Source: Euglena gracilis
Lineage: Eukaryota > Euglenida > Euglenophyceae > Euglenales
Length of the DNA stretch: 64,000 nucleotides
Direction: 5' to 3'
Assembly: GCA_039621445.1 (NCBI GenBank)
Contig: CP154957.1
Coordinates: 17,926,595-17,990,594 of the forward strand
The position numbers and the translations under genes were made by a program. The notes below the pieces were generated by a model. That model ran no database searches. It saw nothing but the letters and a program-made list of their open reading frames with translations, and was not told the DNA's origin. Below are positions 1 through 59,469 of the stretch, in pieces (the stretch's first letter is position 1; each line of letters starts with the position of its first letter).

Positions 1-489
1 TCTTAGACGTTTTCAATGAACATGCAAAACTGTAACCTAGAATTACAGCAAAAATTTGCCCTCTGGCTGCTGCACAAGAGAGACAATGTGTTCCCTATGG
101 TTGTTGCACATTTCCCCCCCAATTTTTTTCAGACCTTTTTTTGTGATTTACCCAAAAAGTTCGTTTGAAGGATCATGATGGGTCATAATGGGTCAAAATT
201 TGTTACCACATGATGCCAATACCTCCCCACGTTGACTGTGACAGCAATCGCAGCATTGAATAATTGAGTCGTCGGGCGATACTGGGCTGGAGTTCAATGC
301 ACACCGCACTTCCTTGCCATGAGCAATATGTGGCACTTTGGGTCGCCAGCTCCTGTCCCCATTTATGACCAATCCCATTGGGATTTGATGGACAGCCATT
401 GTGTGCCACAGCCGCTTGAACTTGAAGTGCCTGGGTGCTGTTCTCTGGCCTCCTCCCTCCCCACCTCCCGGATAAGGCTTCCTTTAAGG

Positions 490-722
490 AAGGTCGCACC
501 CCCGGGGGCGTTTTTGACCCACCCCTTGGGGAGTCAGGTTTTGGGGTGGGCAGTTCTACGGCACACACCCCGACGCCGCAAACATGGCCATTTTCAAGGG
601 AACTCTGGCTTGGTTGGCAGGCACTGGGACCCAAACCGTCAGACCCGGGGGGGGGGGTGCCTGCTTTGGGCAGGTACCCCGCAGGATAATGCACCCCTCC
701 CCCCAGGGTTGGTAAAAAGAAG
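490..722 (+). repeat. Interspersed repeat R1, copy a
   Basis: Shares with 5,576-5,806, 29,878-30,092 and 60,425-60,683 a fixed order of words: GGTTTTGGGGTGGG, ATGGCCATTTTCA, GGCAGGCAC, a short hairpin (GTGCCTGC ... GCAGGCAC-like) and a right end TTGGTAAAAAGAAGCCTG. It lies in an intron. Confidence 0.8.
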
Positions 723-767
723 CCTGCCCTGGGCGCCTGTCCCCCCCCCCCCCCCCCGCTCCGGCAG

Positions 768-21774
<21,007 letters not shown>

Positions 21775-22295
21775 TTCCAAAGCCCCCCAACCATTTTCGG
21801 TTTGGGCGAGGGATTTCGGCAGTCATTTCGCCTGCCCCGTTTTGCAGGTGGAAAATCAGTCATTTGCTTTGGGAATGATGTTGATGAGGTGTGTTTGCAC
21901 TCTAGGTTTCCCGCGGTGTTTGTGATCTGAAGTATCAGCACCCTTTTTGTGCTTCACCCTCGTCCCTTCCTCCCCCTTCCTGTGCCGTGGGGTTCCGACA
22001 CCCGAGGCCCCTTTTAGTCTCCCCAGAAAAACCGCCCAGGGAGGGACACCAAGGGCGAAGCACAAAGGCCTTGGAAGCCCGGCCCCAGCTGCCACCCTCC
22101 TCCTGCCCCATTGTTTGGGATCAACCAGTTCCACTCAAGGAAAAAACCCGACCCGGCAGAGGATCCACAAGTCGAAATTGGAATACTCTGATCTTTGAGC
22201 ATTTGAAGTCCTCCCAGCCAACCCAGTGCTGCCGAGGATTGTACCTCTCACCTTCCGAGCAAAGGATCGGGGTCCTGGTTTTTGGAACCACCATC

Positions 22296-22454
22296 CTAAT
22301 TGGGATAAAAAATTAGAGGACAAAAAATGATCACACAAATCACGCGTGACCTGCCGCAAAACCCATCTCCCCCCCCTGCGACCCCACCACGGCCCCCCTA
22401 CAACCCCCCCGGTGCAAAAGTCTTTGCGAGGTCCCCTAATTTTTTTCCTAATAG
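22296..22454. mobile_element. Small inverted-repeat element at the duplication junction
   Basis: CCTAATTGGGATAAAAAATT on the left mirrors AATTTTTTTCCTAATAG on the right. The left edge is within 4 bases of the point where copy 1 homology ends. Confidence 0.55.
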
Positions 22455-22750
22455 AAGCCAATGCAAATCTGGCTGTGTCCGTATTTTTGTAGTCCTAGGC
22501 ATGCGCCATACAGAAGCCTATGAAATACTCATCAAAAAGGTCTCCACTCATTTTCCTCGATTCCCCCCTCCTTCCTGAGTTATGTGCCCCTCAAAACTGC
22601 TCCGCACATGACAAGCTGTGTTTACTGTGAAATTTTGGAAAACATGGATTTTGCGTGTGATAAAAATAAACAGCCCACAACTCTGGAAGTTGGGAGTTGG
22701 GCTCTAAAAGTTGGTGCGTTTGATTGCCATGAAACTGGCCTCAAGAAATA

Positions 22751-22941
22751 CCATGCCCCCCCCACCCGATAGTGTCCCATACCCGGCTCAACCACAGGGA
22801 AGGCATGGGACACTATCGGGGGGGGGCACTTCGGGGGGGGGGGAACAATAAAATTCCTTCAGGACCTGGCGGCTGGGTCCCGTGGCAGGGGCATGGGACA
22901 TTATCGGGGGGGGGGGCACTATCGGGGGGGGGGGAGCATGG
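22751..22941. mobile_element. CCATGC-ended small element
   Basis: Ends CCATGC plus C-run and GATAGTG, mirrored at CACTATCGGGG ... GCATGG. The word GATAGTGTCCCAT and its complement repeat inside. Confidence 0.65.
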
Positions 22942-23506
22942 CATGTCCACATCAAAATTCGCCATCTTGGCACCCAAAAATTTGTTCTACGAACTTCGGT
23001 GCCAGGTCCACAAAAAAAGCTCTTCCTGCACAAAATAATTTTTTTTTTGTGGAGCTGGCTCTGAAGACCGAGAAGAAACTTTTTTGGGGTGTAGAGATGG
23101 CGAATTTTGATGTGGATGTTTTTCCAACTTCCAGAGCCCAACTCCTCAAGGTTCCAGAGTTGTGGGCTGTATTTTTACCACACGGGCGGTGCCAGATGGT
23201 AGACTGGGGGGGGGGAGTGGGTAGTCGGCCGACCAGTCGGCCGACTACCCACTGTAATGTACTAACGGGTCAAGTTCGCCGACTTTTAAGCCCCCCCCTT
23301 GAAAAATGGTTGTCCAAATTATCCCAAAACTAGCTAAAACCCACCCGATTTGCTCTAGAACCTCCTTATCGGGGGCGAATATGCAAGGGAAAAATCTCCT
23401 TTTTTGGCCTCTTTTTAGCAGAATCTTGCACCTGCCCAAGAGATTTTCCATACCGTGGCAAGAAATACCCAGGCAAAGTGACCTAATGCCCCAGTCAAAA
23501 TAAATG

Positions 23507-23846
23507 CCATGCCCCCCCCCCCCCCCGAGCTGTTCCCCCCTCCCCGAGCTATTCCCATTGGGGGGGCGGCGGGAATAGCTCACTGTCATGGCACTTTTCA
23601 TAAAGAACTTCCCAAAAAAAGTGATCAAAAATCGACGTTTTTGGGACGTTTTCAAAATCTCTTTTTGGCAAATGTGCTCAAAATTGACCATTTTTTTGCA
23701 AACGTCCCAAAGAGTGTCCAAAAATGACCCCTTTTGGGCGGTCCGAGGGGGGACCTATGCCCCCCCCTGAGTTGTCCCCCCCCCGTGCTGTTCCCATTGG
23801 GACGTAAAGGGTCCCGGGGACGGGAATAGCTCGGGGGGGGGCATGG
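23507..23846. mobile_element. CCATGC-ended small element
   Basis: Ends CCATGC plus C-run and GAGCT, mirrored at AGCTCGGGGG...CATGG. GAGCTATTCCCAT repeats inside. Confidence 0.65.
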
Positions 23847-23849
23847 CAG

Positions 23850-24215
23850 TCAAAGGGATTTTTTAGCCCCCCGAGTATGTTGTCAACGTAAAGGGATTTT
23901 GTTGTTTGAGGGGGGGGTGCGGGGGGGGGGGGCTGAGCCCCCCCCCCCCATGTCAAAAGGTCCCACAAAAAGGATTTTGCCCCCGAGTTTTTTGGCCGAC
24001 GTGAAGGGATTTCGTTATTTGGGGGGTGCGGAGGGGGGAGCCCCCCGCCCATGTCAAGAGGTCCCACAAAAAGGATTTTGCCCCCCCCCCCGAGTTTTTG
24101 GCCGACGTAAAGAGATTCTGTTACAAAATGTGTCCAAAAAGGCTCTTGCTCCCCTGCCTCATAAAGACATTTTGTCCCCAGGTGTTTTGCCTACAACAAG
24201 GGATTTTGCTATATG
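23850..24215 (+). repeat. Tandem array of about 115-bp units
   Basis: Three to four units share GGCCGACGTAAAGGGATTT, GAGGGGGGTGCGG and GGTCCCACAAAAAGGATTTT. Unit ends degrade toward 24,215. Confidence 0.75.
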
Positions 24216-25269
24216 AGGGGGGGGTGCAGCTGGGGGGAGGGGGGCGATAGGGTGGGGCAGTGGTGGTTGGGGTGATGGAGGGATTTTTCTGCCCTCAAGG
24301 TACAGAACAATGTCATTTGTAAAGGATTTATATATATGTGGATGATTATATGGTTCAGGGTGCTAATTGGACCCCATCTGGAGGGTGATTTGGGCCAGCC
24401 AGAGGCCATTTTTTATGATCGCCCAACAGTCTGCTTGAGAATTTGTTCACAAAGGGGGGGGGGCTTAAAATTCGGCGAACTTGACCCGTTAGCACATTAC
24501 AGTGGGTATTCGGCCGACTACCCAGTACCCCCCCCACCTTGTCTCACCGACTAGCTACGGACCAGGCCAAGTCGGCCGACCAATTGGGTAGTCGGCCGAT
24601 AGCGGACAACCCACTACCCCCCCCCCCCCCCAGTCTACGTCATTGCGCCCACACGGTCCAAATCCATGTTTTCCAATATTTAAGGTTGTCATGTGTGGAG
24701 CATTTTGCGGGGCTCAAAACTCAGGAAGGAGGGGGGTTTGAGGAAATGAGTGGAGATTTTTGATGGGTATTTCACAGGCTTCCATTTGGCACATGTCCGG
24801 GACTATAACCACGCACACAGAAAGTTGTAATATTTCAAATGAAATATTTCAATTTTTGTTTTGTTGCAAATGATACTGGGTTGGACATTTTCAGCAAAAA
24901 ATTGAGATGATACCCCCTAAAAATAATCAAAAATGCCACATTTTGGCCATTTCTGACCCCCCTTTTCCAAGAATTTCTGTGATTTTCAGAAAAACTTCAG
25001 TCCAGCCCAGTTTTGCGAGGCTGGGAAAAAATATACACTTGTAACCATGAAATCTCATGTTTACGAAATACCCCCCCATTCTCCCACTGACCGATCTCTG
25101 ATTCTGCCCGATCGGAGAATGAGGAGGGGGCAATAAGACCGTACCATAGGGGGGAGGGGACATAGGGCTGGCGTGGGCCTCTGAATCATAGACACTGTCC
25201 ACCACTCCACCATTGCAGTCTGGTAGAAAAGTCATTCGCGGTCCTCTAATTTTTTGCCAAATAGAAGGC

Positions 25270-26070
25270 AAAGAACATTATGAAATTTCAGGGATATTTG
25301 TGAAGAAAATTATCTTTCAAGTTTCGAAATGTTTTTTGAAATATTTCTGAAATATTTTTGAAACAAAACATATTTTCTCAACCTTTCAAAACATACCCAG
25401 TGCCCAGCCCAGTTGGATTTGGGCGTCCAGCCCAGCCTGGCAGCCAGTGGGAAGGGAGAATGCGTTTCGCATTTTTGCTTTTGGGCACATTTGTTTTTGT
25501 TATTTGCCCAATTTTTCACATTTTTTGGCCGTTTTTGCAATTTTTTTTGCATTTTTTTGATTTTTTTTTGAAACTGATATTTTCCTCGGTGTTCCATGTA
25601 CCAACCCTCCCTTTTGTCCCACCGACCTGCTCCACGGAGACCCGATCAGACAAAGGGGACAAAAAGACAAGACAATACGAGCTTGCCAAAGGAATTTCAT
25701 TGGCCCGGCCAAAAAAAAACCCCATCGGCCCGGCTGAGGGACGATATGGGGGGCGGGCAGGCAAATAAGGGGTGTAATTCTTGTGAATTTGGCACCATTC
25801 CTGCTTGTTTTTTTGGGGGTAACTTTTGCATTTTCGTCTCTCAGATTTTGCACATTTTTTGAACATTTTTGTGCATTTTTTTTGTTTTTTTGAGGCTGGG
25901 CTGGTGTATTCCCCCCCCCCCCTCTGCAGTGGGGACCCCACCCCAGGGGGAAAGGGGTGGTTCAGCCAGCACCTGTTTTTCAGCCAGCTGACTGGACCCC
26001 CAAAATCCTTAAGAAAATCCTTGTTGGATCAAAGGTGATTTTTTGTTTTAGGGCAGTGAAATTCTGTTCT
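25270..26070. other. T-rich stretch without a gene
   Basis: Long T runs and a fragment of the CAGCCAGCACC repeat (25,920-26,000). Open frames here are biased toward Phe/Lys and are not gene-like. Confidence 0.6.
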
Positions 26071-26072
26071 TA

Positions 26073-26164
26073 CCATGCCCCCCCCCCCATATAAGACCCC
26101 CCCTCGGGAGCCAAATTCCCAGGGGGGGTCTTATATGGGGGGGTCTTATATGGGGGGGGCATGG
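26073..26164. mobile_element. 92-bp CCATGC-ended element
   Basis: Smallest member: TA, CCATGC plus C-run, CATATAAGACCCCCC, and the mirrored right half ending GCATGG, TA. Practically a single hairpin. Confidence 0.75.
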
Positions 26165-26811
26165 TATTATATTTCTATGCTTCTAATTTTTGAAGTTCTT
26201 GACTGCTGGGCACCAAAAAATACCTTTAAGACAATTATTGGAGCACAACAAAATCCTTAGATCCCTTTTTTGTCTGTACATTTTTGTTTTACCAAACATT
26301 CTCACTGAGCCTGGTGTTTTTGTGTCATTTTTCTTTGGAAATGTGCTATTTTCCAGCAACAATTGCACAGCATATTCCCGAAAGGCTGTGCTGATAAATG
26401 CAGCTTTTGAAGGAAGAAGCAATTTAGTGCATATTCTCTCCCTGCAGGGGGTGGGGGGTTAGGAGCCCCCAAAATGCCTGGGGAGTTCCTTTTGCTTTCC
26501 AAGGGCTTCAAGTGCTGCTGCAACTGCTACAGTGAAGCCTGGCCTACAATTCCAAACGATGGAGAGAGATTCTGGACCCAACAGGTAATATCACAAAGCG
26601 GTTTAAGTTGCTCTTGACATTGCAGACTGATGGTTTTTCACCCATGGATGTTGCCCAGTTTTACCATGACGAGCAGGGGGTGCCTACTGACTCTACAATT
26701 CCTGGCCCAGTGCCATACTGCAACCCTTTTTATTGCCCCCTATCGCATTTCCCCTCTGCAAAATTATTTTCCAGATCATCTGGGTCTCAAAACATTGCAA
26801 CAACATATTTC

Positions 26812-26845
26812 TTAGGCAGTCTATTTCGCATTTGAGCCTTTAGAA
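26812..26845. mobile_element. Single end resembling the TTAGGC transposon
   Basis: CTTAGGCAGTCTATTTCGCA resembles the end of the element at 18,320 (TTAGGCGGCCGAATTCGCA). No matching right end found. Confidence 0.4.
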
Positions 26846-27624
26846 GTTCTTTGCACAATTGCGCCAATCTTGGAACCCAGCACCAAGGGGAAAAACCCAC
26901 CTCTCAGCCCTTTTCTTGTGTTTTTCTCGTGTTTTTCACCATTCTCGGCCTGCAAGACATCGTCTCTGTCGATCGCCGAAAACGTGCCAGCAAGCCGGGG
27001 GGAAAAAAAACTGGGAAAAGGGGGGTTTGGGCACCTCCCAGGGTCATTTAAAAACCAGCCAGCGTCGCCCCAATCCAAAACACAAAAACAGGGGGTGAAT
27101 CTCATTTTTGGGAGCGAAGAATGGAGAGCAAAAATTATTTTCAGAATTCCAGGTGAAAGCCCAAAGGCCTGAAGTTATAACGGTGTCGAGTAGGCGGCCT
27201 CGGAGTGTGCCCAAAAACCTCGTGGAAAAAAGATCCCTCTGTTTCGTTTGTAAACCGACGAAAACCTCGCGAAAGAGATTTCTGAAAAAGCCTTTTTTTA
27301 GCATTTACTGCACGGACTTTGGGACCAGGGGATGTGGACCAGTGAAAAAAATCCATGGTGCACCGGTTTGGGAAGCTTGGCGGGTCCGGAATGTGGGGAG
27401 AGAGTTACACGTGTTTTCAGAGTGTTGGCACGAGCAAGCTGTGAGGGCACCGGTTTCAGTGCCCACAACTGGCCAGCGGGGAAGGGCTCTGACAGCCAGG
27501 GTTGGAAGATGTGCGGAGGGATTTTTTTGCAGGGGCTTTGAGGAGGGAAGTTGGTGACCCATCTTTATCGTGAAGTAGAAGGGGGCACATTGGTACTGAA
27601 TGGAGTATTGAAACAGAGTTAGCT

Positions 27625-27985
27625 CTTGCGCAACTGCGCAAAGGAGCTGGTGTGTCGAGTTTTTCCCCCCAAATATGCTTGTTTCAAATTTGAGTGATGT
27701 ACCCCCTGATTTATGGGAAATGAGGCTGCTCGGAAACTCTGTCTGTTGGCCAGCAGGATCCATTATCCATTGCGGCAGATACCATGGTAACAGGAACCCT
27801 TGTTTTCACCGTCGTGTAGAGTACGTAAAGAAAGGAATTTTTTCAGCATCCCGTGGACAATGGGAAGTGAGGAATTGTGTTTACTTTGAAACTCACTTGC
27901 TCAATTGCGCAAGTGATTGAAGTTTACACCCCTTCGCGCAATTGCGCAAGCAACTTTTTTGTTTTTGTTTGCGCGATTGCGCAAG
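27625..27985. repeat. Cluster of TTGCGCAA-type palindromes
   Basis: Four palindromes (TTGCGCAACTGCGCAA, CTTGCTCAATTGCGCAAG, GCGCAATTGCGCAAG, TTTGCGCGATTGCGCAAG) recall the array in the TTAGGC transposon. Confidence 0.5.
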
Positions 27986-28504
27986 TGACACAGTTAATTT
28001 ATCCTCACTGGGACCATTTCCTGACGTGATTTTTTACTTATCAGAAATGGATGCATGATAGGGTGTCATCTGCCATGTTCTCTTGAAATGTATTTTGAAC
28101 CCTGTTACGTATCTTTCCATCAGCCATTGGAGATTTCGATGTCTCACAGCCTGACAAAAAAAAGAGTTTTCACAACCCCTTCGTCACACACCTCATTCAT
28201 GGGTCCTGAAATGCTGCACAAAAGAGCACTTGGAGTTTCAGGTGTTCACGAAGCCCTGCGTTCAGTTGCCTTTCTGGCCAGGGTCGTGTGCTCTTGATCT
28301 GCTCTACAAATCAAAACCTTCCAGTTGGAGACGAAAGGGCGGTGGAATTCTGGACACCCCTGAACCCATCATTTCGGTCCAAAAAGCGGCCATTCTGGCA
28401 GCAATCATTGCCAGGTGGATACTCTTGTATCTCTTTGAGGCCCCCTTGCCTGCGCATAGCACCCACCCCCGCCCGGGGGGGGGGGGGGGGCTGGTGAGCC
28501 GCCA

Positions 28505-28640
28505 GGCTCCGGCCACCTCCACGTACACAGACAAAAAGGGACAGAGGCGAAAAAACAGCGCAGGAATGAAGAAAGGATGAACGGCACCAAACAAACAGCC
28601 ACAGTGCACAAGGCCGTCCCAGGACAGCGTGCCAGCTTGC
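28505..28640 (-). repeat. Dispersed repeat, inverted partner of 29,777-29,885
   Basis: On the minus strand GCACTGTGGCTGTTTGTTTG, CGCCTCTGTCCCTTTTTG and TCTGTGTACGTGG match the + strand at 29,787-29,880. Confidence 0.6.
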
Positions 28641-28689
28641 CCAACCCCAGCAGCTCTTCTCACCAGCCAAAAAGAAACAGGTGAGACAT

Positions 28690-28870
28690 CGACCCCCCCT
28701 CCAGGAGGTGGGGGGTCCGACCCCCCTCCCGATGGAACGCAGGGAAATTTTTTTTTGGTGTCAAGGGCAAAGGAAAATTTTGGCCTTAAAATTCTGCCAA
28801 GCAAGGTGGGCGGCCGGACCACCGACCCACCAAAATTTGGGGGGGATGTCGACCCCCCAAAAGCCACAGG
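28690..28870 (+). repeat. R2-like intergenic copy
   Basis: GGTGGGGGGTCCGACCCCC, AAAATTCTGCCAAGCAAGG and GGGCGGCCGGACCACCGACC resemble R2 in order. More diverged than the intronic copies. Confidence 0.4.
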
Positions 28871-29489
28871 GGGGGGGGGGGTTGGGATTCCTGTGCAGCC
28901 CTGGCAAAGAGCAGAGTGTCATCTCTTTCCACGTGAGTTTCCCCCTTCAAGAGACGGCAATACTGAAAGGGAAACCAACGTCAGAGGAACAATTTTTCAT
29001 ATAAATGGCAAAAACCATTTATATGTTTTATATGTTTGTATATTTTTTTTTGCCATCGTTTGTGATTATCTGTGATCATTCATGATTTTCAGGAGAAACC
29101 ATTTGTGCTGGTTCGTGAAAATTTGTGATTAAATTGTGGTAACATGCAGAGTCATCTCAAATTTGAAAACAAGCATTACAGCAAAACTGCGCAAAGTCGA
29201 GTCTTGTAGTTTCAAGCAGGGGATGTTCACATTTTCCACAAAAAAAATATAAGTTTTTGACGAGGGATCTTCTGGGAGACTGTCATTCAAAAAAAATCCC
29301 ACACTCCACTGCCATTTTCTGGTCTTCAGGAGTTGGTTATGGGGGCATTGCGCACTCAAATAGCATTGCACAGGGGAGCCAAAAAAAGATTTGGCCAAAT
29401 TTGCACAATAAAATGCATCAAAAAAGCCATGGGAAAATGGCCTGGAAGATAAAGGCTAACAGTCCATGAATGCATCATTTGGGCCAAAT

Positions 29490-29550
29490 ACTTAGGCAGT
29501 CTACTTCGCACTTAGCTCACAAAGTCGACTTGCCTTGCGCAATTGCGCAT
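29490..29550. mobile_element. Second single end resembling the TTAGGC transposon
   Basis: CTTAGGCAGTCTACTTCGCA followed by TTGCGCAATTGCGCA. Same orientation as 26,812. Confidence 0.4.
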
Positions 29551-29776
29551 TCCGAGACCCATTTCGAAATTGTGGCCTCTTTGGCGTCGTTTTGGGGTCC
29601 CTTTTTTGGATTAAAACACGTGCCTCAAAACCCGCGTCACAGGACATCGGGCACAAAGGGAATTCGAACAAATTGCGAGAAGAGCATTGGACAGTTCTTG
29701 AAGAACAGCCTGTCACTCCACGGATTTTGTGGTCTCACACATTCTACCACCCGGGAGCTGATCAAATGGCACTTTT

Positions 29777-29885
29777 GACCCCCTGTGTGCACTGTGGCTG
29801 TTTTTTTGGTGCCTTTTATCCCTTCTTCTGGCCTGGCGCTGTTGTTCGCCTCTGGCACTTTTTGTCTGTGTGCGTGGCACTTTTG
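29777..29885 (+). repeat. Dispersed repeat, partner of 28,505-28,640
   Basis: Similar to the above, in opposite orientation, immediately left of an R1 copy. Confidence 0.6.
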
Positions 29886-30092
29886 ACCCCCCCGGGGGGT
29901 CAGGTTTTGGGGTGGGTGATATTATAGAACACCCCCGACGCCAAAAACGCCGGGGGACCAAAATTAGCCATTTTCACAGGGACCGTGGTCCAAACCTGAC
30001 CCCTCCCCCCGCTGGGGGGTGTACCTGCTATGGGCGTGCGCCCCGCGGCACGGGGCACCCCCCGGGGTGTTGGTAAAAGAAGCCTGGTTCTG
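29878..30092 (+). repeat. Interspersed repeat R1, copy c
   Basis: Intergenic copy upstream of the copy 2 gene; hairpin partly degraded (TGCTATGGGCGTGCG). Confidence 0.75.
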
Positions 30093-31400
30093 GCTGGAGG
30101 AGGATCATGAATGCTGCGAAAGTTGGAATGACCAGGACGGATTGCAAGCCTGTCCCTGAACTGCATAGAAAACAGGCAGGCCACGAGATCTTTGAAGGAA
30201 TGCACCGCCGAGGACTGCAAACAAGGTTCAAAGACACATGGACCCCCTAAAAGTGACCAAATATCTTCAAAACGGCCAAAACAGTGATTGACACTGGCCG
30301 ACAATTTTCCAAAGTGGACCAAAGTGGCCCATATTTGCTGACAATTGAGCCGAAAAATGACCCCTTTGGCTGAAAACAGCCAAAAAATTTCAGCTGTTCC
30401 AGGCACCAGCCACCTTCCTTCGGAAAATGATTTTTTTGATTTGCAATTTTGTGTGACCTTAACCTCCAAAATGTGCAGGTTATTTGCATTATTCGCATTA
30501 TGCCCCCTATATTGTATTTTTATGTTGGGAGGTGACCATCATTGCGTCTTCCACCCTTTGGACAGAATTGGGGTACCCCCAAAACAGTTTCATTGTAGCT
30601 TTGCTTCATTTTTGCTTGATGTTGTTCAAGTGTTCATTGGGAGAACCGTTCTCTGGTGAAATTTTACAAACAGAGGAACGCCCTGCATCTGAATATACTG
30701 CAATACTTGCATTATATAACTCGTATGTCAAAGCCCTCCAGGAGTCATCTACCTTGGCTTTCACTTTATTTTCTTGAAAATTCCATGTGTCTTTTGCGGA
30801 GCTGCATGAATCAGCCCACTCCAAGTATAAAACTACCTGGAGCTCAACATATATTTTTAATGTTTTTTTACCCTGCTCTCTGGTTGGATGAAAAGTGGAG
30901 AGGTTTGAAGTGACGAGGGAATGTTCTGGTGGAGTTGGAGGCACAACTTTCTCAGCCTTCCTCAATATTCCTCCATATTTATTATTTTTGTGCCAGACAC
31001 CACATAGAAATGGCTCTATGCGGTGTGCTATTTTTGCAGCAAAAGCAAGATTTTTGAAAAGTTTTATCTCAATTTTGTTTCATTTTTGTACTAGCCTGGG
31101 TACTTCAGCCCACTGCCGCCCTTTTTTTGATAATGTCGTTTGTGGACATTTGGTGTTATTTATGAACCTTTTTTGATGCTATTCTGGGAGGATTTGTTGA
31201 CAAGAAGGTGAAATAGATCGTGATAAGTAATGGCACCATGTGGAGACACCTCCACTCCACTCTTCAAGTCTACACGCCTCTCCACAGCAATTGCCTTCCC
31301 CTGATTTCCCCCCTAAATTTTTGCCATTGTGTGCCATTCATCCCCACCCGTTCTTAAGTGGATGCCAGTGCCCAATGTACAGAAGTCCAAACCACTAACC
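30093..31400. other. No gene supported
   Basis: AT-rich DNA upstream of the first visible exon. A 49-codon frame beginning ATG at 30,108 (MNAAKVGMTRTDCKPVPELH) is the only candidate; it ends in TAA and has no clear donor. The gene's promoter and first exon may be here. Confidence 0.3.
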
Positions 31401-31404
31401 ACAG

Positions 31405-58626
<27,222 letters not shown>

Positions 58627-59144
58627 TTCCAAAGCCCCCCAACCATTTTCGGTTTGGGCGAGGGATTTCGGCAGTCATTTCGCCTGCCCCGTTTTGCAGG
58701 TGGAAAATCAGTTATTTGCTTTGGGAATGATGTTGATGAGGTGTATTTGCACTCTAGGTTTCCCGCGGTGTTTGTGACCTGAAGTATCAGCACCCTTTTT
58801 GTGCTTCACCCTCGTCCCTTCCTCCCCCTTCCTGTGCCGTGGGGTTCCGACACCCGAGGCCCCTTTTAGTCTCCCCAGAAAAACCGCCCAGGGAGGGACA
58901 CCAAGGGCGAAGCACAAAGGCCTTGGAAGCCCGGCCCCAGCTGCCACCCTCCTCCTGCCCCATTGTTTGGGATCAACCAGTTCCACTCAAGGAAAAAACC
59001 CGACCCGGCAGAGGATCCACAAGTCGAAATTGGAATACTCTGATCTTTGAGCATTTGAAGTCCTCCCAGCCAACCCAGTGCTGCCGAGGATTGTACCTCT
59101 CACCTTCCGAGCAAAGGATCGGGGTCCTGGTTTTTGGAACCACC

Positions 59145-59420
59145 TCGCCCATCATTTGGGCGCCACCCACCACGAGGCCCTGCCGGTGGCTAGGCGGTGC
59201 CGCGTCCAAACGCGCCCAATCGCGGCCCTGCGGGCAACCCCCTGCAGCAGCACCACGCCCAGCCGCGCCGGCTCCCCCCCGTCGCACGGGGGCCGCTCCC
59301 CGCTGACTGGCCCCGGTTGTGGGACTGGCCCGCCCCCAGCCGCCGGGCAGCCCGCCACCCTGACCATCCCCGTGCCCCCCTGACCCCGACCCGGCCCGCC
59401 ACCCACGCTGACCCGCCCGT
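59145..59420. other. GC-rich block just past the duplication end
   Basis: One + frame (through 59,383) reads HHLGATHHEALPVARRCRVQ with GC-rich third positions and then a Pro/Ser/Gly-rich tail to a TGA, so it may be a terminal exon of an unrelated gene cut by the duplication. Minus-strand frames are also open. I do not recognise a family. Confidence 0.3.
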
Positions 59421-59469
59421 TCCATTCCTGGCTCTGGCCATGTATCACCGCCAACCCTTCCTTTGACCC

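Larger units (their letters stand above)
23186..24648. mobile_element. 1,463-bp element nested in the foldback
   Basis: CCACACGG is duplicated on both sides (23,178-23,185; 24,649-24,656), and the uninterrupted arm shows the empty state. Ends share GTAGACTGGGG in inverted form; further in, GTCGGCCGACTACCC and CGGCGAACTTGACCCGTTA are mirrored. It contains a CCATGC element and a tandem array. Confidence 0.75.
22484..24829. mobile_element. Foldback element split by a nested insertion
   Basis: The left arm (22,484-22,720) reappears inverted as 23,130-23,185 plus 24,649-24,829; the break in the right arm is the element at 23,186-24,648. A further inverted pair (CATCAAAATTCGCCATC) lies near the centre, and a CCATGC element sits in the spacer. 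Confidence 0.7.
26170..28300. other. No recognised gene; one unclassified frame
   Basis: A 149-codon + frame at 27,108-27,557 contains KNLVEKRSLCFVCKPTKTSR, with two Cys spaced as in a zinc ribbon, but lacks a full set of ligands. It may be a transposon remnant. The rest shows only the palindrome cluster. Confidence 0.35.

Noticed and set aside
27108-27557. piggyBac-type C-terminal zinc ribbon
   Set aside because: Only one Cys-x-x-Cys pair is present and the later ligands do not fit.
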